36,020 nucleotides of DNA from CAYSQW01 sp964433135 (GTDB lineage Bacteria > Acidobacteriota > Aminicenantia > Aminicenantales > Aminicenantaceae): the NCBI GenBank assembly GCA_964433135.1, contig CAYSQW010000036.1, positions 1 through 36,020 of the forward strand, written 5' to 3'. How positions within the stretch are numbered: position 1 is the stretch's first letter; every line of letters starts with the position of its first letter. The notes below the pieces were generated by a model. That model saw only the letters and a program-made list of their open reading frames with translations. It did no database searches and was not told the DNA's origin. Both the position numbers and the translations under genes were made by a program. Shown here one piece after another: positions 24,423 to 33,144 of the stretch.

Positions 24423-25652
24423 TTAACCTTTCGCCAAGGCAAGCAGGGCGTGCAGAAGCAAGTCGGCTCCTTTTTCCAGGTCCTCCCAGTTGATGTTTTC
24501 TTCCGGTGAATGGCTGACTCCATCCTCGCACGGGATGAATATCATCCCTGAATCCGTGATGCTCGCCAGAATCTGCGCATCATGCCCGGCTCCGCTGGGC
24601 AGCGTGAGAGACGGATATCCCAGTGTGTCACAGGCGGTTTTCAAGGTGTCCAGAATCCGGGGGGCGACGGAGTTGGGATCGGTCTGATCGACCGTTTGAG
24701 ATTTGAATTCGAGACCACGAGCGGCGGCGGTTTCGTTCGCCAGAACCCGCACTTGGTGTTCGATGTCCTTGAGAGCTTCCGGTAAAGTGCTGCGAAAATC
24801 CAGCGTGAAATCCGCCCTCCCCGGAATGATGCTGAAAGAACCGGGATAAGCCCGGATCTTTCCTACGGTCAGCAGGCTTCCGTAATGATTGCGGGCGACG
24901 TAATGGGTGGCTTTCAATGCGAAGTCGGCTAATCCCAGAAAGGCGTCTTTCCGGAGCTCGAAGGGCGTGGTGCCGGCGTGATTGGACTTACCGACAAAGG
25001 AACACAGCCAGTAGCGTTTTCCCGCGATCCTATCGACGATCCCGAGGGGAATGCCCTCGCTCTCCAAAACGGGACCCTGTTCGATGTGAACTTCCAGGAA
25101 CGCCTCGATCTCCGGACGCGACCTGTAGGCTTCAAGAATGCTGTCGATGGAGAAGTTCGTGTTTTCAAGGATCTCGGCCAGCGTGCGGCCGAATGGGGTG
25201 AGACCGTTCTCAAGCGTCTCTCGGGAAAGCTGTCCCGTAAAGGCTCGGCTTCCGAGAAAATCGCCCACAAGATTGCCTTCCTCATCGGTAAATGAGGCGA
25301 TTTCCAATGGGCGGGTAATCCGAAATCCGGACTCATCGATGCACCGGACGCATTCCAATGCGGTCAGAACGCCCAGCGCGCCGTCGTACAATCCACCATT
25401 GAGCACGGTGTCGATATGGGATCCAGCCATGATGACTTTTCCCGTTCCATCCCGTCGGCCGAAGATATTGCCGGCGCCGTCTTCACGGACTTGCAGTCCC
25501 GCATCGCTCAGTCGTTCTTTCAACCATTCCCGAGCTTCCATATCAGCCTGGCTGAAGGAGGGGCGGCTGACCCCCCCGTTGGGATCGCAGCCGATCCTTC
25601 CGATGGCGCAGATATCTTTGCGCAGCCGATCCAGATTGATGCCGATTTCCAT
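24423..25652 (-). CDS. M20-family amidohydrolase (N-carbamoyl-L-amino acid hydrolase/allantoate amidohydrolase type)
   Basis: 409 residues, no signal peptide, cytosolic. The binuclear metal site is visible: GSHID (H79), DGALG (D90), TDEEGN (E124/E125), VHIEQGP (H189), and a C-terminal SHSPEE (H). GKSNHAGTTPFELRKDA is the dimerisation-domain motif with the substrate-binding HAGTTP. Members hydrolyse N-carbamoyl amino acids, allantoate or ureidoglycine-like compounds; which one cannot be told. GGGGG lies before the ATG. It follows pdxJ by 60 bases and may be the last gene of the ftsH-pdxJ run. Confidence 0.92.
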   Translation of the reverse strand: MEIGINLDRLRKDICAIGRIGCDPNGGVSRPSFSQADMEAREWLKERLSDAGLQVREDGAGNIFGRRDGTGKVIMAGSHIDTVLNGGLYDGALGVLTALECVRCIDESGFRITRPLEIASFTDEEGNLVGDFLGSRAFTGQLSRETLENGLTPFGRTLAEILENTNFSIDSILEAYRSRPEIEAFLEVHIEQGPVLESEGIPLGIVDRIAGKRYWLCSFVGKSNHAGTTPFELRKDAFLGLADFALKATHYVARNHYGSLLTVGKIRAYPGSFSIIPGRADFTLDFRSTLPEALKDIEHQVRVLANETAAARGLEFKSQTVDQTDPNSVAPRILDTLKTACDTLGYPSLTLPSGAGHDAQILASITDSGMIFIPCEDGVSHSPEENINWEDLEKGADLLLHALLALAKG

Positions 25653-25712
25653 ATGAACCCCCTTACTTCTTTTTTATCTGGAGAATACGGTTTCCATGGA
25701 CATGTCGGTTAT

Positions 25713-26423
25713 TCAGCCCACCAGAGCCGCCATCTCCCTTACGGCCATATCGATTCCAACGATGGCCGCGCGGGCGACGATGGCGAACCCGATGCTGAAC
25801 TCGCTGATTTCAGGGATATCGGCGATAGGATGGATGTTGTAATAATCGAGTCCATGACCGGCGTGGACTTTCAACCCCAGCTCCACACCGTGGGCGGCGG
25901 CCTTTCTGATGTCCGTCAGCGCTTCCTCACGGGCTGTACCCGGATCGAGGTCGGCATAGATTCCCGTATTTATCTCGATATGGTCGCATCCGACCGCACG
26001 GCATGCTTCTATCTGCGCGCAGTCGGGATCGACAAAAATGGTTATGTCCATTCCCGACTTTTTCAGTTCGGGGATAAACTCTTCCAGGTGCCGCCGGTTT
26101 GCCAGGACGTCCAATCCCCCTTCGGTGGTCAACTCCCCCGGCTTTTCCGGTACCAGAGATGCCACGTCCGGTTTGACCGCCAGAGCGATGGTCTTGGTGT
26201 TGTCCGCCGCCGCCATTTCCAGGATGAGTTTGGTCTTGATCGCCGCGCGCAGGAGATGCAGATCCCTCTGAGTGATATGACGTTCATCGCTCCGAATATG
26301 GCAAACGATTCCCGCGGCCCCGGCTTGTTCGGCCAGCAAAGCGGCCAGAACCGGTTCCGGCTCACGGCTTTTTCTGGCTTCCCGCAGAGTGGCGATATGA
26401 TCGACATTGACAGCCAGTTTCAT
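25713..26423 (-). CDS. pdxJ: Pyridoxine 5'-phosphate synthase
   Basis: 236 residues, the usual length. PdxJ joins 1-deoxy-D-xylulose 5-phosphate with 3-amino-2-oxopropyl phosphate to make pyridoxine 5'-phosphate. Conserved blocks AVNVDHIATLREAR, VCHIRSDERHI, LILEMA and VHAGHGLDY supply the active-site His and Glu residues. The start at 26423 follows GGAGG by 5 bases; the open frame continues upstream into glmM but the family begins here. It starts 10 bases after glmM ends. Confidence 0.97.
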   Translation of the reverse strand: MKLAVNVDHIATLREARKSREPEPVLAALLAEQAGAAGIVCHIRSDERHITQRDLHLLRAAIKTKLILEMAAADNTKTIALAVKPDVASLVPEKPGELTTEGGLDVLANRRHLEEFIPELKKSGMDITIFVDPDCAQIEACRAVGCDHIEINTGIYADLDPGTAREEALTDIRKAAAHGVELGLKVHAGHGLDYYNIHPIADIPEISEFSIGFAIVARAAIVGIDMAVREMAALVG

Positions 26424-26433
26424 GTTTTCCTCC

Positions 26434-27789
26434 TTATTCTGATTCCTGTCGGCTTTGTCCCAAGTGTTTTGAAATCTTTTGGGCGATCCGATCGGCGTAA
26501 ACGGTGATGCTTTCAGCATCCGGTCCTTCAATCATGACGCGTGCCACCGGCTCCGTGCCCGAGTAGCGCAGGTGGACCCGGCCGAAATCGCCCAACTTGG
26601 ATTTTGCTTCCCGAACACTTGCCGTGATCTCCGGAAAAAGCGCGAAGTCTTCCTTTCGCGAAACCGGAACGTTTTGCAGGATCTGTGGGTATTCCCGGAA
26701 ATCAGCCACCAGCTCTGAAAGCGGGAGGCCGCCGGATTGCATCACTTCCAGCATTTTCAAGCTGGTAAGGATACCGTCTCCAGTGGGGCATTCGTCCAGG
26801 AATATTGTGTGGCCGGACTGCTCCCCTCCCAGATTGGTTTGTTTTTCGATCATCTGTTCGAGAACGTAGCGGTCGCCGACCGCCGCCCGAAACAGCCGGA
26901 TTCCCATGCCGTCCAACGCTCTCTCCAAACCGATATTGCTCATGGCCGTAGCGATGATGCAGTTTGAACTCAGTCGATTCCGATCCTTCATATAGCGTCC
27001 GAGAACAAAAAGCGTATGGTCGCCGTTGAGGATGCGTCCTTTTTCATCCACCCACAGGGCTCGATCGGCGTCTCCGTCGAGAGCGATGCCCAAGTCCGCG
27101 CGCTCATCCAGTACGGCTTGGGCCAGGGCCCCGGGATGCAGAGAACCGCAGCCGGCGTTGATGTTTCTGCCGTCAGGGGCGGCGTTGAGCGTGATCACTT
27201 CAAAATCGAGGCGCGACAGCACTTGAGGGGCGATGTGCGATGCGGAACCGTGGGCGCAGTCCACGATGACTTTCAATCGACGGGATGAGACCGAGCGAAA
27301 ACAGCTGACGAGAAAATCCTCGTATTCCTGATGAAAGCTCTCTGCGGAGCGGATATCGGTAAACTCGCGGGTTACCGGCGCCGCTGATGAAATGACCGCG
27401 TCTTCCAGATGTTTTTCCCAGGAACCGGAGATTTTCATTCCCTTCGAGGAGAAAATTTTCAATCCGTTATCCTGATAGGGATTGTGTGACGCGGAGATGA
27501 CGATCCCTGCGGAAAAAGCGTGTTTCAAGGTAAGGTGCGACACCGCTGACGTGGGGATGATCCCGCATGATACGGCTTCCCCATCAGCGGAATGGGCGCC
27601 CTGAAAAAGCGCTTGTTCAAGCCACTTCCCGGACTCCCTGGTGTCGCTCCCGATAAGGATCCGGGGAGGGAGCCCGTTTTCCTGAAGCAGCTGGATCAAA
27701 GCCCGCCCGAGAGCGAAAACACTGCCGTATTCCAGCGGATATTTCCCGGCGGTGCCTCGGATTCCATCGGTTCCGAACAGTCTATTCAT
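26434..27789 (-). CDS. glmM: Phosphoglucosamine mutase
   Basis: 451 residues from the conserved MNRLFGTDGIRG. It converts glucosamine-6-phosphate to glucosamine-1-phosphate for peptidoglycan and LPS precursors. The catalytic phosphoserine is S101 in ISASHNP, the metal loop is DGDADR, the sugar loop GGEQSGH and the phosphate loop RYSGTEP, so it is intact. The longer upstream open frame lacks homology. The Shine-Dalgarno site is weak, and the gene has its own promoter and a leader of about 115 nt, so it can be expressed apart from cdaA-cdaR. Confidence 0.97.
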   Translation of the reverse strand: MNRLFGTDGIRGTAGKYPLEYGSVFALGRALIQLLQENGLPPRILIGSDTRESGKWLEQALFQGAHSADGEAVSCGIIPTSAVSHLTLKHAFSAGIVISASHNPYQDNGLKIFSSKGMKISGSWEKHLEDAVISSAAPVTREFTDIRSAESFHQEYEDFLVSCFRSVSSRRLKVIVDCAHGSASHIAPQVLSRLDFEVITLNAAPDGRNINAGCGSLHPGALAQAVLDERADLGIALDGDADRALWVDEKGRILNGDHTLFVLGRYMKDRNRLSSNCIIATAMSNIGLERALDGMGIRLFRAAVGDRYVLEQMIEKQTNLGGEQSGHTIFLDECPTGDGILTSLKMLEVMQSGGLPLSELVADFREYPQILQNVPVSRKEDFALFPEITASVREAKSKLGDFGRVHLRYSGTEPVARVMIEGPDAESITVYADRIAQKISKHLGQSRQESE

Positions 27790-27910
27790 AGGTGTTTTCT
27801 TTCGTCTGGAGGAGAAGCGGCCGGATACCGAAGACTGAAAATTTTTCAGCATCCTTACGGTCCCGTTCCCATTCGGAATCCGGTCCGTTGGTTCTCCCCG
27901 AGTCACCGCC

Positions 27911-27939
27911 ATTATATAGCATGGTTTAAAAGTTTTAAA
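27911..27939 (-). promoter_or_regulatory. glmM: Internal promoter for glmM-pdxJ
   Basis: On the minus strand TTTAAA (27934-27939) and a perfect TATAAT (27911-27916) are 17 bases apart, just after the cdaR stop. The leader contains a near-perfect palindrome, CTGAAAA/TTTTCAG, at 27835-27849. Confidence 0.6.
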
Positions 27940-27946
27940 GCCTGTC

Positions 27947-28657
27947 CTACGGCTTTCTCGCGGGACGTTTGCCCGGGGGGGCTTCTTCGGAAGACTCGCT
28001 TTGAATCAACATTCGAACCGTGACGGTGGCTTGAGATGATGCCAGCTTAAGGGCCGGATTCGGCAGGATCAACTGGGCCTTAAACTCCAGCGATTCCGTG
28101 AAATCCGAAACGTCGATGGGCGTTGTCTTGACTTTATAGCTGGAATTGATTTGACTTTCCGGTCCTCTGATCAGCACTTGCGGGGGATCGATCTCGACCC
28201 TTATGAGTTTGAGACCGTCCGCCAGTTCTCCCGTGATATTGGGCTCGACGTCGAGCATGACGGCTTCGGTTTTTTCCATCCTGAGGTGAACGACGCTGGG
28301 TGTCCACTGTTTGAGTTCGGTTCCGAAGGGAATGCTGATCATATTGCGGTTGAGAGGATATTCGGTTTGCGTGACCGAGGCGTTGCGGAGATCGAGAACG
28401 GCCTGAACGGTCATCGCCGTGATCTCATTGATCATGCGGTTGGGCGCCCGGACCTGAACATCCACGGTGGCTTGGGGCTTCTCCATCATTTCCATGTCCG
28501 CAGGGATATTATGGATTTCCAGGGGAACGGTGAGGGTTTTCTCGGAAAAGGTTTTTTCTTCCGGAATCATGGTGAACCATATGATCAAGGCAAGGATAAA
28601 CGAAGAAAGCTTCAAGCCCCAATTTCTTACGAACAGGTCTCTAATGTAGCGTAACAT
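27947..28657 (-). CDS. cdaR: CdaR (YbbR-domain) regulator of diadenylate cyclase
   Basis: 236 residues. One membrane helix (about 16-31, GLKLSSFILALIIWFTM) anchors extracytoplasmic YbbR repeats, seen as repeated VxVxAPNR- or VLIRGPES-type strands. In Gram-positive bacteria CdaR binds CdaA and modulates c-di-AMP synthesis; here it begins 2 bases after cdaA, with AGGA inside the cdaA end as ribosome site. The C-terminus is proline/lysine-rich (APPGKRPARKP). It has fewer YbbR repeats than Bacillus CdaR. Confidence 0.92.
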   Translation of the reverse strand: MLRYIRDLFVRNWGLKLSSFILALIIWFTMIPEEKTFSEKTLTVPLEIHNIPADMEMMEKPQATVDVQVRAPNRMINEITAMTVQAVLDLRNASVTQTEYPLNRNMISIPFGTELKQWTPSVVHLRMEKTEAVMLDVEPNITGELADGLKLIRVEIDPPQVLIRGPESQINSSYKVKTTPIDVSDFTESLEFKAQLILPNPALKLASSQATVTVRMLIQSESSEEAPPGKRPARKP

Positions 28658-28659
28658 AT

Positions 28660-29439
28660 TTATCCTAAATAATTTAAAAGCCGGTTCTTAAGTTGAGCCT
28701 TATCCAGTCCTCTTTCCAGGGCGCCCTCCGTGGCCAGCGATATCATTCCGGTTTCCTCGGAGACGACGATCACCGCGGCATCGGTTTCCTGGGATAAGCC
28801 CAGGGCGGCCAGATGTCGGGTGCGGGTTTTGAATTGTTCTCCCAGTTTATGACTGTCCGGAAGGGGAAGCAGGCAACCGGCGGCGGCGATTTTATCCTGC
28901 TGCAGGATCACGGCGCCGTCATGCAGAGGAGAATGGGGAAAGAACAAGCTGGCCAGCAAGTCCGGGGAGAGTTCCCCCTGGATCTTTGTACCGCGGCCGA
29001 TATAGCTTTTCAATGAGATTTCTTTCTCTATGGCTATCAGGGCGCCGATTTTGTGGGAAGCGAGGTAATCGACGGCGAGAAAGACATCCTCCAGTCTTTC
29101 AGCCAGGTCCAGAAAGGAAAGCGGCCGGCGAAATGCCTGTGATCCGATCGAGGTGAGAAATCGGCGGATTTCTCCTTGAAAAAGAACGATGATGGCGAAA
29201 ATGAGGTATGTCGTGAAGCCTTTGATAATCTGATGAGAAACATTCAGTTGAGCCCATTGGGTGATGATGTACATCAGCAGCACCAGGCCGAGCCCGATGG
29301 CCATCTGATAGGCTTTGCTGTCTTTAATCAACCGAAGAAAAGAGTACAAGATAAAAGTCACCAGCAGGATATCGAGAAAATCGCCGAGTGTGAAGCGCTC
29401 CAGAGCATTGATGATCCCGGTGAAGACGTCAGTTAACAT
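28660..29439 (-). CDS. cdaA: Diadenylate cyclase CdaA (c-di-AMP synthase)
   Basis: 259 residues from the ATG at 29439, which overlaps the folP end by 11 bases. Three N-terminal membrane helices (within residues 20-90) precede the DAC domain. The DGA motif is present in PLHDGAVI (174-176). The second catalytic motif, usually TRHR, reads TRHL (207-210), so its last arginine is replaced by leucine. SEETGMIS follows as expected. It condenses two ATP to c-di-AMP at the inner membrane. The order folP-cdaA-cdaR-glmM is the common bacterial arrangement. Confidence 0.94.
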   Translation of the reverse strand: MLTDVFTGIINALERFTLGDFLDILLVTFILYSFLRLIKDSKAYQMAIGLGLVLLMYIITQWAQLNVSHQIIKGFTTYLIFAIIVLFQGEIRRFLTSIGSQAFRRPLSFLDLAERLEDVFLAVDYLASHKIGALIAIEKEISLKSYIGRGTKIQGELSPDLLASLFFPHSPLHDGAVILQQDKIAAAGCLLPLPDSHKLGEQFKTRTRHLAALGLSQETDAAVIVVSEETGMISLATEGALERGLDKAQLKNRLLNYLG

Positions 29440-30328
29440 ATTGGCTCTTCTCTTTGTTTCTCTTCCCGGCGCCCGTAAATGAATGGGCACCCATGATGGT
29501 CTCCGCCATCCGGACGGCACGCCGCACGGGGGCGACATCGTGCACTCGAAGGATATGAGCCCCGTTTACGATGCTGAGAACGGCGGAAGCCAGCGTCCCT
29601 TCGATCCGCTCATGGGGAGGCAGGTTCAGCACCTGTCCAATGAAAGATTTGCGGGAAATACCGAGCAGCAGAGGGCGTTCCATGTCCTCGAAATAGCGAA
29701 GGTTATTGATCAGGGCGCAGTTGTGATCCAATCCCTTGCCGAATCCGATGCCGGGATCGATGATGATCTGGTCGCGCTTAACGCCCAATGTCAGGGCGGT
29801 CGATATCCGTTCTTCAAAGAAGGATTTCACTTCGGATAAAAGATTCTCGTAACTCGGCTTGATCTGCATGGTCTTGGGGCGTCCCTTCATGTGCATGAGA
29901 ACGATCGGTACGTTTTTTTTCGCGGTCAGGGTCAGTGTGCGGGGATCGAACCGGGAGGCGCTGATGTCGTTGATGATATCGGCGCCGACGTCCAGTGCCT
30001 CGCGGGAGATCTCGTATTTGGTGGTATCGATGGAGATCAGCGCATCGGTTCGCTTCCTCAGCGCTTTGATCACGGGGATGACCCGGTTGCGTTCTTCCTT
30101 CCAAGAGATGGGATCCGATCCGGGCCGCGTGCTTTCTCCTCCTATATCCAGAATGTCCGCTCCCTCTTCGATGAGGCGCAGTCCGTGATCGACGGCTTTT
30201 GCCGCATCGAAATACATCCCTCCGTCGGAGAATGAATCGGGAGTGATGTTGAGGATACCCATAATCCAGGTCCGCGTTCCCAATACGTGCTTGTGGTCGC
30301 GGATCCGGAGAGCTGTCCTTTTTCTCAC
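29429..30328 (-). CDS. folP: Dihydropteroate synthase
   Basis: 299 residues. FolP joins p-aminobenzoate and dihydropterin pyrophosphate in folate synthesis. All family motifs are present: GILNITPDSFSDGG, DIGGESTRPGS, NDISASRFD, IDPGIGFGKGLDHN, GISRKSFIG and the closing RVHDVAPVRRAVRM. It starts by an ATGA overlap with the ftsH stop and ends inside the cdaA start, so the three genes are translationally coupled. The basic C-terminal tail (GAGKRNKEKSQ) is a small extension. Confidence 0.97.
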   Translation of the reverse strand: MRKRTALRIRDHKHVLGTRTWIMGILNITPDSFSDGGMYFDAAKAVDHGLRLIEEGADILDIGGESTRPGSDPISWKEERNRVIPVIKALRKRTDALISIDTTKYEISREALDVGADIINDISASRFDPRTLTLTAKKNVPIVLMHMKGRPKTMQIKPSYENLLSEVKSFFEERISTALTLGVKRDQIIIDPGIGFGKGLDHNCALINNLRYFEDMERPLLLGISRKSFIGQVLNLPPHERIEGTLASAVLSIVNGAHILRVHDVAPVRRAVRMAETIMGAHSFTGAGKRNKEKSQYVN

Positions 30329-32241
30329 GATTTTACTTTTGCGGTTTCCGGTTTTAAAGGCGCTGTGGTTTTAGGCGGTGTCTTACGTGTCCTGGGTTTT
30401 TTCGGTCGGGGTTTCGTCGCGGGCTTTTTCGGAAAAAGCTTCTTTCCCTGCATGAGCAATTCGATCTCATCAGAGGAAAGGACTTCTTTTTCCAAAAGGG
30501 CTTCGGCGATGTTGACCAGCGTCTTCTGGTTGGTTTTTATGATATCCTTGGCGCGGTCGAAATTACGGCTGACGATGTTTTTGACTTCATCGTCGATTCG
30601 TTCCGCTGTTTTTTCACTAAAGTTTTTATGCATGGTCAAATCTCGTCCGAGGAAGACCAGGTCGTCCCGCTCACCGAAAGTCAGGGGACCGAGCTCCGAC
30701 ATCCCGTATTGGCAGACCATTTTTCGGGCGATTTCCGTGGCCTTTTCGAAATCGTTGGCGGCTCCGGTGGTGGTCTTGTTCAGGAATAAATTTTCCGTGA
30801 TTCGTCCCGCCATCAGAACCGACAGCTGAGTTTCGAGATATTCCTTGGAATAAGTGTAGCGGTCATCGAGGGGAAGCTGCTGAGTGATGCCCAGGGCCAT
30901 GCCTCGCGGGATGATGGTGACTTTGTGGATAGGATCGGCTCCCGGGAGGAGAGCGGCTACCAGCGCGTGCCCAGCTTCGTGATAAGCGGTGCTTTTCTTC
31001 TCTTCATCGCTGATGATCATGCTCTTGCGTTCCACTCCCATGAGCACCTTGTCCTTGGAATTTTCCAGGTCCAGCATGGAGACGGCATCCTGGGATTGGC
31101 GGGCTGCCAGCAGCGCGCCTTCATTGACGAGGTTTTCCAGGTCAGCGCCCGAAAATCCCGGAGTGGATCGGGCCAACACCTTGAGATCGACATTCTTGTC
31201 CAGGGGGATGCTTCTTACATGGACCCGAAGAATCTCTTCCCGCCCCTGCACGTCCGGCATATTGACGACGATGCGGCGGTCGAAACGACCGGGGCGCAGG
31301 AGTGCCGAGTCCAATATGTCCGGGCGGTTGGTGGCTGCGATCAGGATGACGCCTTCGTTGGAGTCGAAGCCGTCCATCTCGACGAGAAGCTGATTGAGGG
31401 TTTGTTCGCGTTCATCGTGCCCGCCGCCGAGACCGGCGCCGCGCTGGCGACCCACGGCGTCTATCTCGTCGATAAAGATCAAACAGGGAGCCTGTTTTTT
31501 TCCCTGATCGAAGAGATCTCGGACACGCGAGGCCCCCACGCCCACGAACATTTCCACGAAATCGGAGCCGCTGATGGAAAAGAAGGGAACACCGGCTTCT
31601 CCGGCAACGGCGCGCGCCAACAGGGTTTTGCCGGTACCCGGCGCTCCCACCAGGATGACGCCTTTGGGGATCCGGCCGCCCAAGCGTTGAAATCTCTTGG
31701 GGTCTTTAAGGAAATCGATGATTTCCTGAAGCTCCTCTTTGGCTTCCTTGACCCCGGCCACGTCCTTGAACGTCACCTTTTTCTGCAAGCCTGAGAACAG
31801 CTTGGCCCGGCTTTTGCCGAAACTGAGGGCTTTGTTGCCGCCGGACTGCATCTGGCGCATGAAGAATACCCAGAAAAGGATGAGAAGGATGATCGGGAAC
31901 CAGGTGAAAAGATAGGTCATCCAGGGGCTGCGAGAAGTATCCTTGACATTGATGATAACCTTGCTTTCGCGCAGATCGTTGACCAGGTCGTCATACTGGT
32001 CCGGCATGACGGTTTTGAAGGTGGCGTTGTCGGTATATTTCCCTCTCACCTGATTTCCGGTGATGGTCACTTCGAGTATGCGGCCGTCCTGAACGGCATC
32101 CATAAACTGGGAAAAATTGATGTCCTCTTTCGGCCGGTTCAGGGACTGAACATAACTCCAGAGCAAGATAATAATGATGCCCGCGGCGATCCAGAACAGC
32201 AGGCTCTTAGCTGATTTGACTGATTTTTTTGGTGCTGGCAT
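30325..32241 (-). CDS. ftsH: ATP-dependent zinc metalloprotease FtsH
   Basis: 638 residues. Two membrane helices (about 14-30 and 107-127) flank a small periplasmic domain. The AAA domain has Walker A GAPGTGKT (199-206), Walker B LIFIDEID and the second region of homology with NRPD and RPGRFDR. The M41 protease site is HEAGH (421-425). The C-terminal tail is strongly basic and proline-rich (PKKPRTRKTPPK). It degrades membrane and regulatory proteins. Start with AGAGGAA upstream. First gene of the folP-cdaA-cdaR run with a clear promoter. Confidence 0.98.
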   Translation of the reverse strand: MPAPKKSVKSAKSLLFWIAAGIIIILLWSYVQSLNRPKEDINFSQFMDAVQDGRILEVTITGNQVRGKYTDNATFKTVMPDQYDDLVNDLRESKVIINVKDTSRSPWMTYLFTWFPIILLILFWVFFMRQMQSGGNKALSFGKSRAKLFSGLQKKVTFKDVAGVKEAKEELQEIIDFLKDPKRFQRLGGRIPKGVILVGAPGTGKTLLARAVAGEAGVPFFSISGSDFVEMFVGVGASRVRDLFDQGKKQAPCLIFIDEIDAVGRQRGAGLGGGHDEREQTLNQLLVEMDGFDSNEGVILIAATNRPDILDSALLRPGRFDRRIVVNMPDVQGREEILRVHVRSIPLDKNVDLKVLARSTPGFSGADLENLVNEGALLAARQSQDAVSMLDLENSKDKVLMGVERKSMIISDEEKKSTAYHEAGHALVAALLPGADPIHKVTIIPRGMALGITQQLPLDDRYTYSKEYLETQLSVLMAGRITENLFLNKTTTGAANDFEKATEIARKMVCQYGMSELGPLTFGERDDLVFLGRDLTMHKNFSEKTAERIDDEVKNIVSRNFDRAKDIIKTNQKTLVNIAEALLEKEVLSSDEIELLMQGKKLFPKKPATKPRPKKPRTRKTPPKTTAPLKPETAKVKS

Positions 32242-32264
32242 GGCGTATTCCTCTAACTGGCATT

Positions 32265-32293
32265 ATTGTAACATTTTTTCCCGACAATGTTAA
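32265..32293 (-). promoter_or_regulatory. ftsH: Sigma70-type promoter of the ftsH operon
   Basis: On the minus strand TTAACA (32288-32293) and TACAAT (32265-32270) are separated by 17 bases, with the ftsH ATG about 24 bases further on. Confidence 0.7.
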
Positions 32294-32455
32294 CCGAATC
32301 CGGTGCAAAAATACGGCGGTTGACCCGAATAAACAGAAGAAATATGACATTGCTTCAGAGTTCGTTTCGTCCTGAAGGATTTTCATGAGATCGACTCCTC
32401 ACTTTTTTACGACCGCGGCCGTAGAGAAGTTGGCTCCCTGCCCGGATTCAAATCC

Positions 32456-32484
32456 TTGACGAAAAGGGCTTCTTTATGTATGAT
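32456..32484 (+). promoter_or_regulatory. Sigma70-type promoter of tRNA-Ala
   Basis: TTGACG (32456-32461) and TATGAT (32479-32484) are separated by 17 bases; the tRNA begins about 10 bases after the expected start. It diverges from the ftsH promoter. Confidence 0.75.
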
Positions 32485-32500
32485 AATCACCACCTCAAGT

Positions 32501-32576
32501 GGGGCTGTAGTTCAGTTGGGAGAACGCTTGACTGGCAGTCAAGAGGTCGGGAGTTCGAGTCTCCTCAGCTCCACCA
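32501..32576 (+). tRNA. tRNA-Ala (GGC anticodon)
   Basis: Full cloverleaf: acceptor GGGGCTG with CAGCTCC (one G-T pair), D-arm GTTC...GAAC, anticodon stem CTTGA/TCAAG around loop CTGGCAG (anticodon GGC), T-arm with TTCGAGT, discriminator A and encoded CCA at 32574-32576. Confidence 0.97.
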
Positions 32577-32704
32577 TGATTCCCCCCTGTTTCCCCTGTA
32601 AAATCAGTATTTTCCCTTACGTTTCAAAATTTGAAGCATTCGTCTGTATTGCCATCGTTTCAGCTGAAATCATCAGTTTCTGTCCCGCGAAAAGTTAAAT
32701 TGAA

Positions 32705-33007
32705 ATGTGTTTTTTAGCAGCATTATTTCTCAGGACTCCCTTTCTCGACCCTGAAATCGTTGAATTTTCCAACTCCATTCCGATGGAGCTTAAAGTTGGC
32801 TATGATAAAAGTCAAGCCCGCAATGTGGAAAAATGGATTCTTTGTGAGGCCCTATGCCGCTTGATTCCCCCGGAACTTGCCGACAGGCCCAAACTGCGTT
32901 TTGCCGGTGGAACGGGTGTGGACGATCTGATGGACGAGCTGACACGGGACAAAGCATCGCATAAAGAGCTGAAGCTAATCCTCAAACAGTCGGTGGTCTT
33001 TTGCTGA
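32705..33007 (+). pseudogene. 5'-truncated asparagine synthetase (AsnB-like) remnant
   Basis: The frame opens after a stop at 32696 and runs 100 codons. From about residue 10 it reads RTPFLDPEIVEFSNSIPMELKV, then ILCEALCRLIPPELADRPKLRF, matching the last part of the synthetase domain of AsnB-type enzymes (R-x-PFLD and the later R-x-K motif). The glutaminase domain, the ATP-binding SGG-x-DS loop and most of the synthetase domain are missing, and the nine residues before RTPFLD do not fit the family. It lies 129 bases downstream of tRNA-Ala, so it is probably what is left of a gene cut by a rearrangement or insertion at the tRNA. There is no clear ribosome site before the ATG at 32705. Confidence 0.75.
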
Positions 33008-33029
33008 ATTCACCCAAGGAGCTTTACTC

Positions 33030-33057
33030 TTGCCGCCTTTTAAGAGAGAATTATAAA
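33030..33057 (+). promoter_or_regulatory. Possible promoter of the compatible-solute transporter operon
   Basis: TTGCCG (33030-33035) and TATAAA (33052-33057) are 16 bases apart, about 90 bases before the ATPase start. Confidence 0.4.
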
Positions 33058-33144
33058 CACGGATATGAAGGACTGGTGGCCCGTTGGGATCCCTTAAAAT
33101 AGACAAAATGGGCGACTCTGTTCGATCCTGGAGAACACAGAAGA

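Noticed and set aside
25416..26507. 363-codon open frame on the plus strand
   Set aside because: Antisense to the M20 hydrolase, pdxJ and the gap between; protein is low-complexity and unlike any family.
30925..31794. 289-codon open frame on the plus strand
   Set aside because: Antisense to the ftsH AAA domain, a common artefact.
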